In this document: positions 1 to 6,463 of the stretch, in pieces
Layout: every line of letters begins with the position of its first letter
Position numbering within the stretch: the stretch's first letter is position 1
From: Candidatus Nomurabacteria bacterium RIFCSPHIGHO2_01_FULL_39_10
GTDB lineage: Bacteria > Patescibacteriota > Minisyncoccia > Phycocordibacterales > UBA9973
Length of the DNA stretch: 12,280 nt
NCBI GenBank assembly: GCA_001786805.1
Contig: MFTJ01000010.1
Coordinates: 1 to 12,280, forward strand
Direction of reading: 5' to 3'
Notes under the pieces: model-generated
What the model saw: the letters and a program-made list of their open reading frames with translations, nothing else
Database searches by the model: none
Told to the model about the DNA's origin: nothing
Program-made: the position numbers and the translations under genes

Positions 1-387
1 GATTTTTTCTACTTCAGAATCTTGTTTTTTAAATTTATAATCACCATCAATTGTAGCACTAAACCACTGACAAAAATATTCATGCGTCGTCGAAGATCGA
101 ACTTTATGTTCTAATTTTGGTTTTAAATTATATAAGCCAATTTCCTCTCCTGCTTCTTTTATTACATTTGACTCGTAAGTCTCTCCTTCTTCCAATGTTC
201 CTGCTACTGCCGAACCCCAACACCCAGGACTGCGCTTTTTGGAAAGACTTCTTCGCGCAAGCAAAACTTCATCCTTTTCATTTGTAATCCATAGCGCAGA
301 AACTCTGCAGATATCGCTTTTTTGTCTATCATTCATATCTACAATTTTTATAATTTCATCTTGTTCATTTACAATTGGAATTTTCAT
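1..387 (-). CDS. NUDIX hydrolase, IPP-isomerase-like (3' end cut by window edge)
   Basis: I translated this reading frame directly: it opens at an ATG at 387-385 and runs without a stop to base 1, giving 129 visible residues. It has a Nudix box at about residues 68-90 (GTLEEGETYESNVIKEAGEE followed by IGL), which fits G-x5-E-x7-REUxEExGU except that the usual Arg is Lys. Upstream, ALWITNEKDEVLLARRS and SPGCWGSAVAG resemble the isopentenyl-diphosphate isomerase / YfcD-like branch of NUDIX proteins. NUDIX enzymes cleave a nucleoside or other diphosphate linked to a group X; the two glutamates of the EExG core bind the metal and are present. The substrate cannot be read from the sequence. Its ATG lies one base after the antitoxin stop codon, with no clear Shine-Dalgarno, so it is probably translated from the same mRNA as the antitoxin. 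The 3' end lies outside the window. Confidence 0.85.
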   Translation of the reverse strand, partial: MKIPIVNEQDEIIKIVDMNDRQKSDICRVSALWITNEKDEVLLARRSLSKKRSPGCWGSAVAGTLEEGETYESNVIKEAGEEIGLYNLKPKLEHKVRSSTTHEYFCQWFSATIDGDYKFKKQDSEVEKI

Positions 388-388
388 T

Positions 389-703
389 TTATTTACTGAA
401 AGTAAAAGTTAGATCGGTCTCAAGCGCTTTTGCAAGTTTTTGCGCAAATTTAAATGTTGGGTTATAGGTGCCTGATTCCAGCCGTGATATGGCAGATTGT
501 CCTGTCCCAAGTCTCTTGGCAAGCATTTTTTGAGAAATATTCTTTTTGATACGAGCCTCAATTATAGCATTTATAAGAGCATATTCCGGTTCAAGAGCAT
601 CATACTCTTTACGAAACTCTAGATCTTTCATAAGCTCATTATGGATAATAGAAAACTTCGGTAGTGATTTCGCATTTACTTTTTTTGTTTGTTCTTTTTT
701 CAT
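389..703 (-). CDS. higA: HigA-like antitoxin, XRE/Cro-type helix-turn-helix protein
   Basis: This 104-residue protein has a Cro/C1-type HTH at about residues 45-98. The recognition unit is SQKMLAKRLGTGQSAISRLE (residues 57-76), followed by the usual ESGTYNPT turn. The N-terminal 40 residues are charged and probably wrap the toxin. It lies just downstream of a RelE/Gp49-type toxin. That toxin-first order is typical of HigBA and opposite to most type II pairs. Antitoxins of this family neutralise the toxin and repress their own promoter. A promoter with a palindromic operator lies in the 28 bp between toxin and antitoxin, so the antitoxin can be made without the toxin. The -10 box ends 6 nt before the ATG, predicting a leaderless transcript. 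The symbol rests on family and gene order. Confidence 0.88.
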   Translation of the reverse strand: MKKEQTKKVNAKSLPKFSIIHNELMKDLEFRKEYDALEPEYALINAIIEARIKKNISQKMLAKRLGTGQSAISRLESGTYNPTFKFAQKLAKALETDLTFTFSK

Positions 704-709
704 ATTTTT

Positions 710-739
710 AGTATATCACATATATGTAATATTATGCAA
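710..739 (-). promoter_or_regulatory. Promoter of the antitoxin gene, inside the toxin-antitoxin unit
   Basis: On the minus strand a -35 box TTGCAT (739-734), an 18-bp spacer and an extended -10 TGA-TATACT (-10 at 715-710) precede the antitoxin ATG by 6 nt. The -35 box overlaps the toxin stop codon. No Shine-Dalgarno can fit in the gap, so initiation at or next to the ATG is predicted. This would give the antitoxin its own supply of mRNA. Confidence 0.6.
713..732. promoter_or_regulatory. Palindromic operator over the antitoxin promoter
   Basis: The 20-bp sequence read on the minus strand as ATATTACATATATGTGATAT is a palindrome at 18 of 20 positions, with a perfect 10-bp core ACATATATGT. It fills the spacer between the -35 and -10 boxes and touches the -10. 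HigA-type antitoxins bind such dyads as dimers, so autorepression is the natural reading. Part of the symmetry could come from AT-richness alone. Confidence 0.55.
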
Positions 740-1040
740 GTGTCGCCTTTCTAAACTTTGCTAAATCCAAATCTTGTTTTGATATTAAATTATCTTTTTT
801 CTCAAACACATGTAAAATAAAAGCTTCTTGATTATGAAAACAATAAATTACCCTTATCTGTCTTTTCCCTAATTTTCGTAGCTCAAATAATCCCCCGCCC
901 AGAGCCTTGCTATATGGCATTTTTATTTCATTACCGCATTTATGTAAAAGAAGTATGAGTCTATCAATGCTAGAACTTGATTTTTTTTCAAGAGATAAAA
1001 TAAATTTCAATATATCTTCTGTATAATATCTGATTTCCAT
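732..1040 (-). CDS. higB: HigB-like toxin, RelE/ParE superfamily (phage Gp49-type, PF05973)
   Basis: This 102-residue basic protein has the layout of the Gp49/HigB family: a short N-terminal strand and helix, then SKALGGGLFELRKLGKRQIR (about residues 44-63), VIYCFHNQEAFILHVFEKKDN and a C-terminal LDLAKFRK. In the family this is an mRNA interferase acting at the ribosome, with the conserved basic residues handling RNA. The ATG directly follows the TAG of tmk with no gap, and no promoter or Shine-Dalgarno is visible. Toxin translation therefore probably depends on termination of tmk translation. The downstream antitoxin has its own promoter. No mRNA target can be inferred. Confidence 0.86.
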   Translation of the reverse strand: MEIRYYTEDILKFILSLEKKSSSSIDRLILLLHKCGNEIKMPYSKALGGGLFELRKLGKRQIRVIYCFHNQEAFILHVFEKKDNLISKQDLDLAKFRKATLA

Positions 1041-1733
1041 CTATTTAAAAATTTTCTTAATCTTTGCATAAATTTCCTGATGGATATCCGGGAAACTCCT
1101 CAGTTTTTCATTTTTCATGCATTCTATTTTCATCCACCCCTTTTGCGTCTTCGCCAGCCAGAGCGCGCTTTTTATGGAATTCTTTAGGAAATTTTTATCC
1201 TTCTCGTGCACATCTTTTTTGCTACCCAAGTAAGCGCGAGCGCCTTTATAATTGCGGTCTTTGATTAATTTCAAAACCGTCTCAATGGGCAAAGATAAAT
1301 ACACAGTCAGATTCGGCGCCGGAATTTTAAAAACTTTATATTCCATTTCGGCGAGCCACTTCATAAAAGCTTCCCGCTTTTTTACATTGGCAATTTTTCC
1401 TCCCTGATGTATCTGGTTTGAGGAAATATATCTATCCATCACTACTATATATCCCTGTTTGAGCCAATTTTGGATTTTTTCTTTTGATTCCCATCTGTCC
1501 GCCGCATACACCACAGAAGCAATTTTTGGGTGAATATTAACCCAGTTGTAATACTGCTCGGAAAGGCAGTGCGCAATAAATTTTCCGAAAAAATTATCTT
1601 CATAGCGCGGGAAATGGATGAACTTTGTTTTATGTCCGTCCCTGCGGAGATGCTTCATCAGTAATTTTGCCTGAGTGGTCTTCCCGCTCCCGTCCGCGCC
1701 GTCTATAACTATGAGTTTTCCCTTTTTTGTCAT
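1041..1733 (-). CDS. tmk: Thymidylate (dTMP) kinase
   Basis: The 230-residue enzyme phosphorylates dTMP to dTDP with ATP, on the route to dTTP. It has a P-loop GADGSGKT (residues 12-19), the DR of the dTMP-binding region (D79-R80 in YAADRWE), and the DRY motif at 100-102 in VVMDRYISSNQIHQGGK. The LID segment at about 159-175 (DRNYKGARAYLG) carries several arginines and lysines. The start ATG matches the first P-loop strand and sits 6 nt after a TGT-TATATT box, so it is probably leaderless. At 230 residues it is slightly longer than the usual ~205-215, mainly in the C-terminal half. The toxin gene starts on the very next base after the stop. Confidence 0.93.
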   Translation of the reverse strand: MTKKGKLIVIDGADGSGKTTQAKLLMKHLRRDGHKTKFIHFPRYEDNFFGKFIAHCLSEQYYNWVNIHPKIASVVYAADRWESKEKIQNWLKQGYIVVMDRYISSNQIHQGGKIANVKKREAFMKWLAEMEYKVFKIPAPNLTVYLSLPIETVLKLIKDRNYKGARAYLGSKKDVHEKDKNFLKNSIKSALWLAKTQKGWMKIECMKNEKLRSFPDIHQEIYAKIKKIFK

Positions 1734-1739
1734 ACCTAA

Positions 1740-1769
1740 AATATAACAGAAAAAGAACTAAATTGAAAA
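1740..1769 (-). promoter_or_regulatory. tmk promoter, predicted leaderless
   Basis: An extended -10 TGT-TATATT (-10 at 1745-1740) ends 6 nt before the tmk ATG. A weak -35 candidate TTTTCA lies at 1769-1764 with an 18-bp spacer. The AGG in the 6-nt gap is too close to the ATG to serve as a Shine-Dalgarno. The stretch from TGT to ATG matches the glyA start at 16 of 18 bases. Confidence 0.6.
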
Positions 1770-1770
1770 T

Positions 1771-2193
1771 TTAGGCAGACAAAAATTTTAGGCCCGTTTC
1801 TTTATCTACTTTTTTATTGATTTTTGACGGTAGCCAGTCGATAACAACTTCGCCGGTGATAGAAATAATTAATTTTGCGATATGCCCGCCGAAACATTTA
1901 TATTCTTCATCTGAAAATACCCCATGCGCATGAATCATCGGTTCACCTTCAAACCATGTAACATTGCCATTCACAGAAACCATCTCAATATTCCCCATAT
2001 TAAAAACTTTTTTGAAATATTTTTTCGTTGCTACATCAAAATAACTAAGTTCCACTTCCCTACATGCACCAATCATGGAAAAATTACAGGACAAATCTTT
2101 TTTCTGCGCGACTGATTTAAGCACGCTCAAAAACTCCTCCCCTTTTTCAATTCTTACCACACTTTTATTTTGCGAATCCAGAATAATTTGCAT
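1771..2193 (-). CDS. PPC-domain (DUF296) protein
   Basis: This 140-residue protein is a single PPC domain (plants and prokaryotes conserved, PF03479). The family signature is clear: GEPMIHAHGVFSD at 83-95 with H88 and H90, then FGGHIAKL with H104, followed by GEVVIDWL. In structures of this family the three histidines bind a metal and the protein forms a trimer. In plants the domain is joined to AT-hooks; no AT-hook is present here. The function of stand-alone bacterial members is not settled. It starts 5 nt after the glyA stop, with neither promoter nor Shine-Dalgarno in the gap, so it is expected to be co-transcribed with glyA. Confidence 0.88.
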   Translation of the reverse strand: MQIILDSQNKSVVRIEKGEEFLSVLKSVAQKKDLSCNFSMIGACREVELSYFDVATKKYFKKVFNMGNIEMVSVNGNVTWFEGEPMIHAHGVFSDEEYKCFGGHIAKLIISITGEVVIDWLPSKINKKVDKETGLKFLSA

Positions 2194-2198
2194 AGTTT

Positions 2199-3443
2199 TT
2201 AGACAAAACTTTTTGGTATCGGAAACTTCTTAGCGAGAGCCTTGATTTCTTTATGCACAGATTCTTTTAATTTTTTATCGTCCTTATTTTTTAGAACTTT
2301 GATCATCAGTTCGGCGACTTTTTTGCATTCTTTCTCCTTGAAGCCACGGGTGGTGATAGCTGGCGTGCCGAAACGGATACCGGAAGGGTCAAGAGGTTTT
2401 CTAGTGTCCCCCGCAATGGAGTTCATATTTAAGGTAATGCCCACTTCGTCTAGCATTGTCTGCGCTTCTTTGCCGGTAACTCCAAGTGAGCCGAAAACAT
2501 CAGCTAAAATTAAATGATTGTCCGTGCCACCGCCTATCATACGAATTTTTTGTTCACGCAAAACTTCAGCCATAGCCTTGGCATTTTTGAGAACCTGCTC
2601 TGCGTATTTTTTATATTTTGGAGTCATCGCTTCGCCAAAAGCCACGGCTTTTGCCGCAATAGTATGCATGTGTGGACCGCCTTGAATACCAGGGAAAATA
2701 GATTTATCAATTTTCTTGGCGATTTCTTCATTTTCGCGAGTAAGAATTATCCCTCCGCGCGGACCACGGAAGGTTTTGTGTGTGGTGGAAGTTATAATAT
2801 CAAAACCATCGTCAAAAGGATTGCGTAAAACTCCGGCGGCAATCAATCCAGCGATGTGCGCCATGTCTGCCATAGTTACTGCTCCGACTTCTTTGGCAAT
2901 CTCCACAAATTTTTTGTAGTCCAAAGTGCGGGAATAGGCAGAGAAACCGGCGAGAATAATTTTAGGCTTGTGTTCTAAAGCAACTCTTCGCAAATCTTCA
3001 TAATCAATTTCGCCAGTGTCTGGATTTTTCATCTTGTAAGTAACAAATTTATAAATCTTGGCGGGAAGAGTCATGGGGTGACCGTGTGTGAGGTGTCCTC
3101 CGTGCGACAAATCCATGCCGAGCACGGTATCCCCCGGTTCTAGCAGGGCTGCATAGACTGCCAAGTTTGCCGGGGCGCCAGAATGAGGCTGAACATTGGC
3201 AAATTTGCATTTGAATAGTTTACAAACACGCTCAATCGCAAGCCTTTCTACATGGTCGGTAAACTCCTGCCCACCGTAATAACGCCTGCCTGGGTATCCT
3301 TCGGAATATTTATTTGTAAAAACCGAGCCGTTTGCCGTTAAAACATCCTCGGAAACATAGTTTTCTGAGGGAATAAGCTCAAGTCCCTCCCTCTGCCTTT
3401 TCTCCTCCCCTTTTATTAATTTCTCTACTTGTTTGTCTCGCAT
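2199..3443 (-). CDS. glyA: Serine hydroxymethyltransferase
   Basis: This 414-residue cytosolic PLP enzyme interconverts serine and glycine and loads one-carbon units onto tetrahydrofolate. It is full length (E. coli enzyme about 417) and highly conserved. Visible motifs are LIPSENYVS at 23-31, YPGRRYYGGQEF at 50-61, LSHGGHLTHG at 112-121, MADMAHIAGL at 191-200 with the PLP-contacting D193 and H196, and the PLP lysine K223 in STTHKTFRGPRGG. The ATG is 6 nt downstream of a TGT-TATATT box. Its product 5,10-methylene-THF feeds dTMP synthesis, one step before the Tmk reaction, and the two genes share a near-identical start region. The preceding gene's stop codon is 17 nt upstream of the ATG. Confidence 0.97.
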   Translation of the reverse strand: MRDKQVEKLIKGEEKRQREGLELIPSENYVSEDVLTANGSVFTNKYSEGYPGRRYYGGQEFTDHVERLAIERVCKLFKCKFANVQPHSGAPANLAVYAALLEPGDTVLGMDLSHGGHLTHGHPMTLPAKIYKFVTYKMKNPDTGEIDYEDLRRVALEHKPKIILAGFSAYSRTLDYKKFVEIAKEVGAVTMADMAHIAGLIAAGVLRNPFDDGFDIITSTTHKTFRGPRGGIILTRENEEIAKKIDKSIFPGIQGGPHMHTIAAKAVAFGEAMTPKYKKYAEQVLKNAKAMAEVLREQKIRMIGGGTDNHLILADVFGSLGVTGKEAQTMLDEVGITLNMNSIAGDTRKPLDPSGIRFGTPAITTRGFKEKECKKVAELMIKVLKNKDDKKLKESVHKEIKALAKKFPIPKSFV

Positions 3444-3449
3444 GCCTAC

Positions 3450-3478
3450 AATATAACAAACTATTTACTAAATGAAAA
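3450..3478 (-). promoter_or_regulatory. glyA promoter, predicted leaderless
   Basis: An extended -10 TGT-TATATT (-10 at 3455-3450) ends 6 nt before the glyA ATG. A weak -35 TTTTCA (3478-3473, 17-bp spacer) lies inside the end of the upstream metallo-beta-lactamase gene. The intergenic gap is 17 bp, almost entirely -10 element. Confidence 0.6.
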
Positions 3479-4330
3479 CTCCTCATTTTGGCCGTCAGAT
3501 TTCATAATTATTGCGCCTAGCAAGTCAGTCCGAAAGACCTTTGCGTCAAATTGGGTCAAGGTATCCAAAGTATCTTTGTGCGGATGACCGTAATTGTTAT
3601 CTTTGCCATCTGATATAAGCGCGTAGACGGGAGCCGCAGCCTGCGCGAAAGAAGCGCTGGTGGAGGTTCTGGAACCGTGATGTCCAACTTTGAGAATAGT
3701 GCTTTTTAGTTTGGCTTTTGAATTTTCCGCAAGAATTATTTTTTCCGTTACAGATGTAGAATCGCCAGTAAGCATGATTGATGTATTACCATAAGTAAGT
3801 TTCGCCACGATTGAACCATCATTGCTGTCCCATAATGAGACATCCCTGTCGGGAAATAAAATATCTATCACCGCTCCAGAGCCGATGTGGAGCCGCATGC
3901 CCCTTTTCGCTAAAATTTTTGGAATTTTTTTGTCTTTTATTTCTTGTTCCAAGTTCTGGTAAATTTTAGAGTCATTGAAAGTGCCGGGCTCAAACACTCC
4001 GCCCACTTTGTAAACCTTTAAAATATCCGGAAACCCGCCGATATGGTCTTGGTCCGGATTGGTAATCACTATAGCGTCAATCGTTCGGTCAAACAGAGAC
4101 ATCACACGCGCAAGCTGGCTCATTATTTTTCTAGGCGGTCCGGCGTCAAACAAAACCTGCGTTCCGGTGGGAGACTCTATAAACAGAGCGTCCCCCTGCC
4201 CAACATCAAGCATGGCAAAAGTCAGGACTCTGCTAGAATTTTTGAAATCTTGAAAGAAAAGAAAAAGAGTAATGACAAAAAGTAGGAAAGTAAAAATCAA
4301 TAAATTGTATTTCTTGTAACTTTTTAGCAT
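3461..4330 (-). CDS. Membrane-anchored ComEC-type metallo-beta-lactamase domain protein
   Basis: The 289-residue protein has one N-terminal membrane segment (about residues 8-27), so the rest probably faces outwards. The body is the beta-lactamase fold found at the C-terminus of ComEC/Rec2: FAMLDVGQGDALFIE (38-52), the metal-site motif TNPDQDHIGG (90-99), MLTGDST with D190, LKVGHHGSRTSTS (214-226), and NNYGHPHKDTL (245-255). In the usual HxDxDH motif the first position is N91 here, while D93, D95 and H96 are present. In many bacteria this domain is fused to the ComEC channel and is thought to cut incoming DNA. Here the channel is a separate gene (4952-6463) lacking this domain. The gene is divergent from the SOD gene and ends 17 nt before glyA. 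Confidence 0.85.
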   Translation of the reverse strand: MLKSYKKYNLLIFTFLLFVITLFLFFQDFKNSSRVLTFAMLDVGQGDALFIESPTGTQVLFDAGPPRKIMSQLARVMSLFDRTIDAIVITNPDQDHIGGFPDILKVYKVGGVFEPGTFNDSKIYQNLEQEIKDKKIPKILAKRGMRLHIGSGAVIDILFPDRDVSLWDSNDGSIVAKLTYGNTSIMLTGDSTSVTEKIILAENSKAKLKSTILKVGHHGSRTSTSASFAQAAAPVYALISDGKDNNYGHPHKDTLDTLTQFDAKVFRTDLLGAIIMKSDGQNEEFSFSK

Positions 4331-4338
4331 GCTATAAT
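4330..4338 (+). promoter_or_regulatory. SOD gene promoter (extended -10)
   Basis: TGC-TATAAT, a perfect -10 hexamer with the TGn extension, lies 30 nt upstream of the SOD ATG. It predicts a leader of about 24 nt, the only first gene here with one. No Shine-Dalgarno is obvious in it. The hexamer overlaps the -10 and start site of the opposite-strand promoter, so the two may compete. Confidence 0.6.
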
Positions 4339-4345
4339 GTTAACA
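4337..4345 (-). promoter_or_regulatory. Promoter of the metallo-beta-lactamase gene, predicted leaderless
   Basis: On the minus strand TGT-TAACAT (-10 at 4342-4337) ends 6 nt before the ATG at 4330. The hexamer is a weaker match than the others but keeps the same TGn extension and spacing. ATGTTAACAT at 4337-4346 is a perfect 10-bp palindrome and might be an operator shared with the SOD promoter. Confidence 0.4.
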
Positions 4346-4368
4346 TATTAATAATTAGCTGAAATAAA

Positions 4369-4968
4369 ATGAAAAAATACGAAGAAATAAAATTTAATAT
4401 CGGAGAATTAAAAGGAATTTCAAAAAAGACAATTGATGAGCATTTAAAGCTTTATGCCGGATATGTTAAAAATACGAACCTTATTCTAGAAAAAATTCCT
4501 GAATATGAGAGTTATGCGAAAGAGGACGCATTTGCGCCCTATGTCGCAAGCGAAATCCAGCGCCGTTTCGCCTTTGAATTTGACGGTATGCGAAACCACG
4601 AATATTATTTCAAAAGCCTGGAAGACGGAGCAAAAATAGTGCAGGGAGAAAGCCCGCTCAAAACCGCTATGGCGGAAGAATGGGGTAGTGTTGACCTGTG
4701 GTTTGCCCGATTTAAGACAATTGCCATGACGCGGGGCATCGGCTGGGCGGTGCTTTATTATGATCCTACTAACAAAAAACTTTTAAATACTTGGGTTGAC
4801 GAACAGCATTTGGGGCATTTGACAGGACTCCGCTGGATTTTCGGAATTGATATGTGGGAACATTCTTTTTATCTGGATTACGCGACCGACAAGAAAAAAT
4901 ATGTTGACGCTTTTTTGGAAAATGTAAATTGGGAAGTCGTGGAAAAAAATTTTAAAAAGGCTCAATAA
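4369..4968 (+). CDS. Superoxide dismutase, Fe/Mn family (divergent)
   Basis: The 199-residue cytosolic enzyme should dismutate superoxide to peroxide and oxygen. The four metal ligands can be placed: H25 in TIDEHLKLYAGYV, H77 in MRNHEYYF, and D161 and H165 in GIDMWEHSFYLDY. The gateway Tyr corresponds to Y32. The segment before the third ligand reads TWVDEQHLGHLTGLRWIFGI, unlike the usual NQDSP region, so the second-shell Gln/His that tunes Fe versus Mn cannot be assigned with confidence. The N-terminus lacks the usual LPY(A/D)YDALEP stretch. It is the only plus-strand gene between the beta-lactamase gene (divergent) and comEC (convergent), and overlaps the end of comEC by 17 bp. Confidence 0.9.
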   Translation: MKKYEEIKFNIGELKGISKKTIDEHLKLYAGYVKNTNLILEKIPEYESYAKEDAFAPYVASEIQRRFAFEFDGMRNHEYYFKSLEDGAKIVQGESPLKTAMAEEWGSVDLWFARFKTIAMTRGIGWAVLYYDPTNKKLLNTWVDEQHLGHLTGLRWIFGIDMWEHSFYLDYATDKKKYVDAFLENVNWEVVEKNFKKAQ

Positions 4969-6463
4969 AAAATGCTTTAATATTTCTGCCGAAAAGCTTA
5001 TAAATAAAATATGCGTAGATTAGAATTGTCAGAAAAAGCGGAAAATTTGGAATAGAAAAAAAAGCGAACGGCAGATTTGCGAAAAAATTAACCACACCGA
5101 GTTCATAATGAAGAAATAAATATGAGATATACCCTAAAGGCGCGGCTAGTATATGCGAAATCACCCCGCCAAGGCTGGTAAAAAATCCTAAAAGCATTGT
5201 AAAAGAAATAAAAGGAAGAATAAAAATATTTGCCGGCAGGGCGACAAGAGAAAGATTGCCCATTTTGTATAAAATAAAAGGCAGGACAAAAATATAAGCG
5301 GCAAAAGTGACGGACACGATGTCCCGCAATTTGAAAAAGTCCGGAACCCACATAAAATATTTTTCAATTCTCGGCGTCAGAAAGATAACTGCCACAGTTG
5401 CAATAAAGGAAAGCTGAAAAGAAACATCATATACAAGAACAAAAGGATTTAATAAAATCATAAATACACCCGCCAAGATAAGAGCCCGCGCGACATCATA
5501 ATTTCTGCCGGTCGCGCGGGCGACGAGAACCAAAGTCGCCATTATTCCCGCCCGTATGGCTGTAGAACTTCCGCCGGTCATCAAGATAAAAAGCAAAATA
5601 GCGAAAATACCTGCCCCGATGCCGAGATTTTTCGGGAGAAAGGCAAACAATTTCATAAACCATTCGGCAACTATGGTGATATTGTATCCGGAAAGCGCCA
5701 CGATATGTATGGTACCGGTATCAATAAATTTTTGACGCATTTCACTGCTGAAAGAAGCCTTCTCCCCTAAAATAAGCCCACCCATCAAGAGCGATTCAGG
5801 ACTTTGCACTACCAGATTCATTTTTTCTAAAAACTTTTCTTTAATAAAAAACAGTCCACTTTTTATTTTGTTGCCATTGCCTCTTGAGAGAATCTCAACA
5901 TCTGCGTAATTCATTATGAAATAAATTCCGTCTTTTCTTAAATAATTTACATAGTCAAATTCTTTACCCTGATCGGTTATAAAATTCTCCGGCTTGAATA
6001 GCTTGCCGGAAAAATTCACCTCATCGCCGTATTTATAATCCTCACCGAATTGAGTGGAAATGAGTACTTTAGCCTTATTTTTGGGAGATGAAATTTCAAC
6101 AGTCAATTTTTGATTATTTTCCCTTATATCCGGTTCATCCACAATAATTCCAGAAAGTGAAACTTTTTCTCCTATTTTTGATTCTAAAACACTAGGCGCA
6201 AGAACATTAACCGCATTAAATCTTAAAATTCCCAAGCAAGACGCCAGAATAAAAACCGAAGCTATGATGCCCCCGCCTGCAACGCTATGCGTAGCATTGC
6301 GGGCAGGCCACTTGTTTTTAGAGATTAAAGAAAAAAATAAAATTAACGCAAAACTAACCACACTAATTAAAACAACAAAATAAAAATCAACAAACAAAAA
6401 AGACCTCAAAAACACCCCAAATATAAATCCGAAACATATTGCATAGAAAATTCTATCCTGCAT
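4952..6463 (-). CDS. comEC: ComEC/Rec2 competence channel protein lacking the beta-lactamase domain
   Basis: This 503-residue polytopic membrane protein starts with two or three membrane segments and an OB-like DUF4131 region (about 90-205). It continues into the Competence domain (PF03772), with GGLILGEKASF, the GTIHIVALSGYNI signature (about residues 252-264), RAGIMATLVLVARATGR and NPFVLVYDVSFQLSF. In transformable bacteria ComEC carries single-stranded DNA across the inner membrane. The protein stops after the membrane domain; the usual C-terminal beta-lactamase domain is a separate gene at 3461-4330. The ATG lies inside rnhA (11-bp overlap), so translation is probably coupled to rnhA. Residues 53-64 (PARNATHSVAGG) come from a palindromic insert in the loop after the first membrane segments. 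The 3' end overlaps the SOD gene tail to tail. Confidence 0.92.
   Translation of the reverse strand: MQDRIFYAICFGFIFGVFLRSFLFVDFYFVVLISVVSFALILFFSLISKNKWPARNATHSVAGGGIIASVFILASCLGILRFNAVNVLAPSVLESKIGEKVSLSGIIVDEPDIRENNQKLTVEISSPKNKAKVLISTQFGEDYKYGDEVNFSGKLFKPENFITDQGKEFDYVNYLRKDGIYFIMNYADVEILSRGNGNKIKSGLFFIKEKFLEKMNLVVQSPESLLMGGLILGEKASFSSEMRQKFIDTGTIHIVALSGYNITIVAEWFMKLFAFLPKNLGIGAGIFAILLFILMTGGSSTAIRAGIMATLVLVARATGRNYDVARALILAGVFMILLNPFVLVYDVSFQLSFIATVAVIFLTPRIEKYFMWVPDFFKLRDIVSVTFAAYIFVLPFILYKMGNLSLVALPANIFILPFISFTMLLGFFTSLGGVISHILAAPLGYISYLFLHYELGVVNFFANLPFAFFSIPNFPLFLTILIYAYFIYKLFGRNIKAFFIEPF
5484..5521. repeat. Perfect 11-bp inverted repeat within comEC
   Basis: GCCCGCGCGAC at 5484-5494 and GTCGCGCGGGC at 5511-5521 are exact reverse complements separated by 16 nt, giving a very GC-rich potential hairpin in an AT-rich gene. 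It encodes VARATGRNYDVARA, a stretch that aligns with the normal ComEC family pattern without extra residues. It is therefore not an obvious insertion like the others. It could be an mRNA structure or chance from repeated Ala-Arg codons. Confidence 0.6.
6275..6308. repeat. In-frame palindromic insert in comEC
   Basis: A two-tier hairpin. The outer stem GCCTGC (6275-6280) pairs with GCAGGC (6303-6308). The inner stem GCAACGCTA (6279-6287) pairs with TAGCATTGC (6292-6300) at 8 of 9 positions around a TGCG loop; the two left arms share two bases, so the tiers may be alternative pairings. On the coding strand it gives PARNATHSVAGG (residues 53-64) in a loop between membrane segments, much more polar and GC-rich than its surroundings. 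Confidence 0.6.

Noticed and set aside
5103..5351. An 82-codon minus-strand frame overlapping comEC
   Set aside because: It is a frame-shifted shadow of comEC; the comEC frame carries the conserved membrane domain throughout.
5484..5521. The comEC 11-bp inverted repeat as a sixth in-frame insertion
   Set aside because: The encoded VARATGRNYDVARA aligns with the usual ComEC pattern without added residues, so there is a hairpin but no evidence of insertion.
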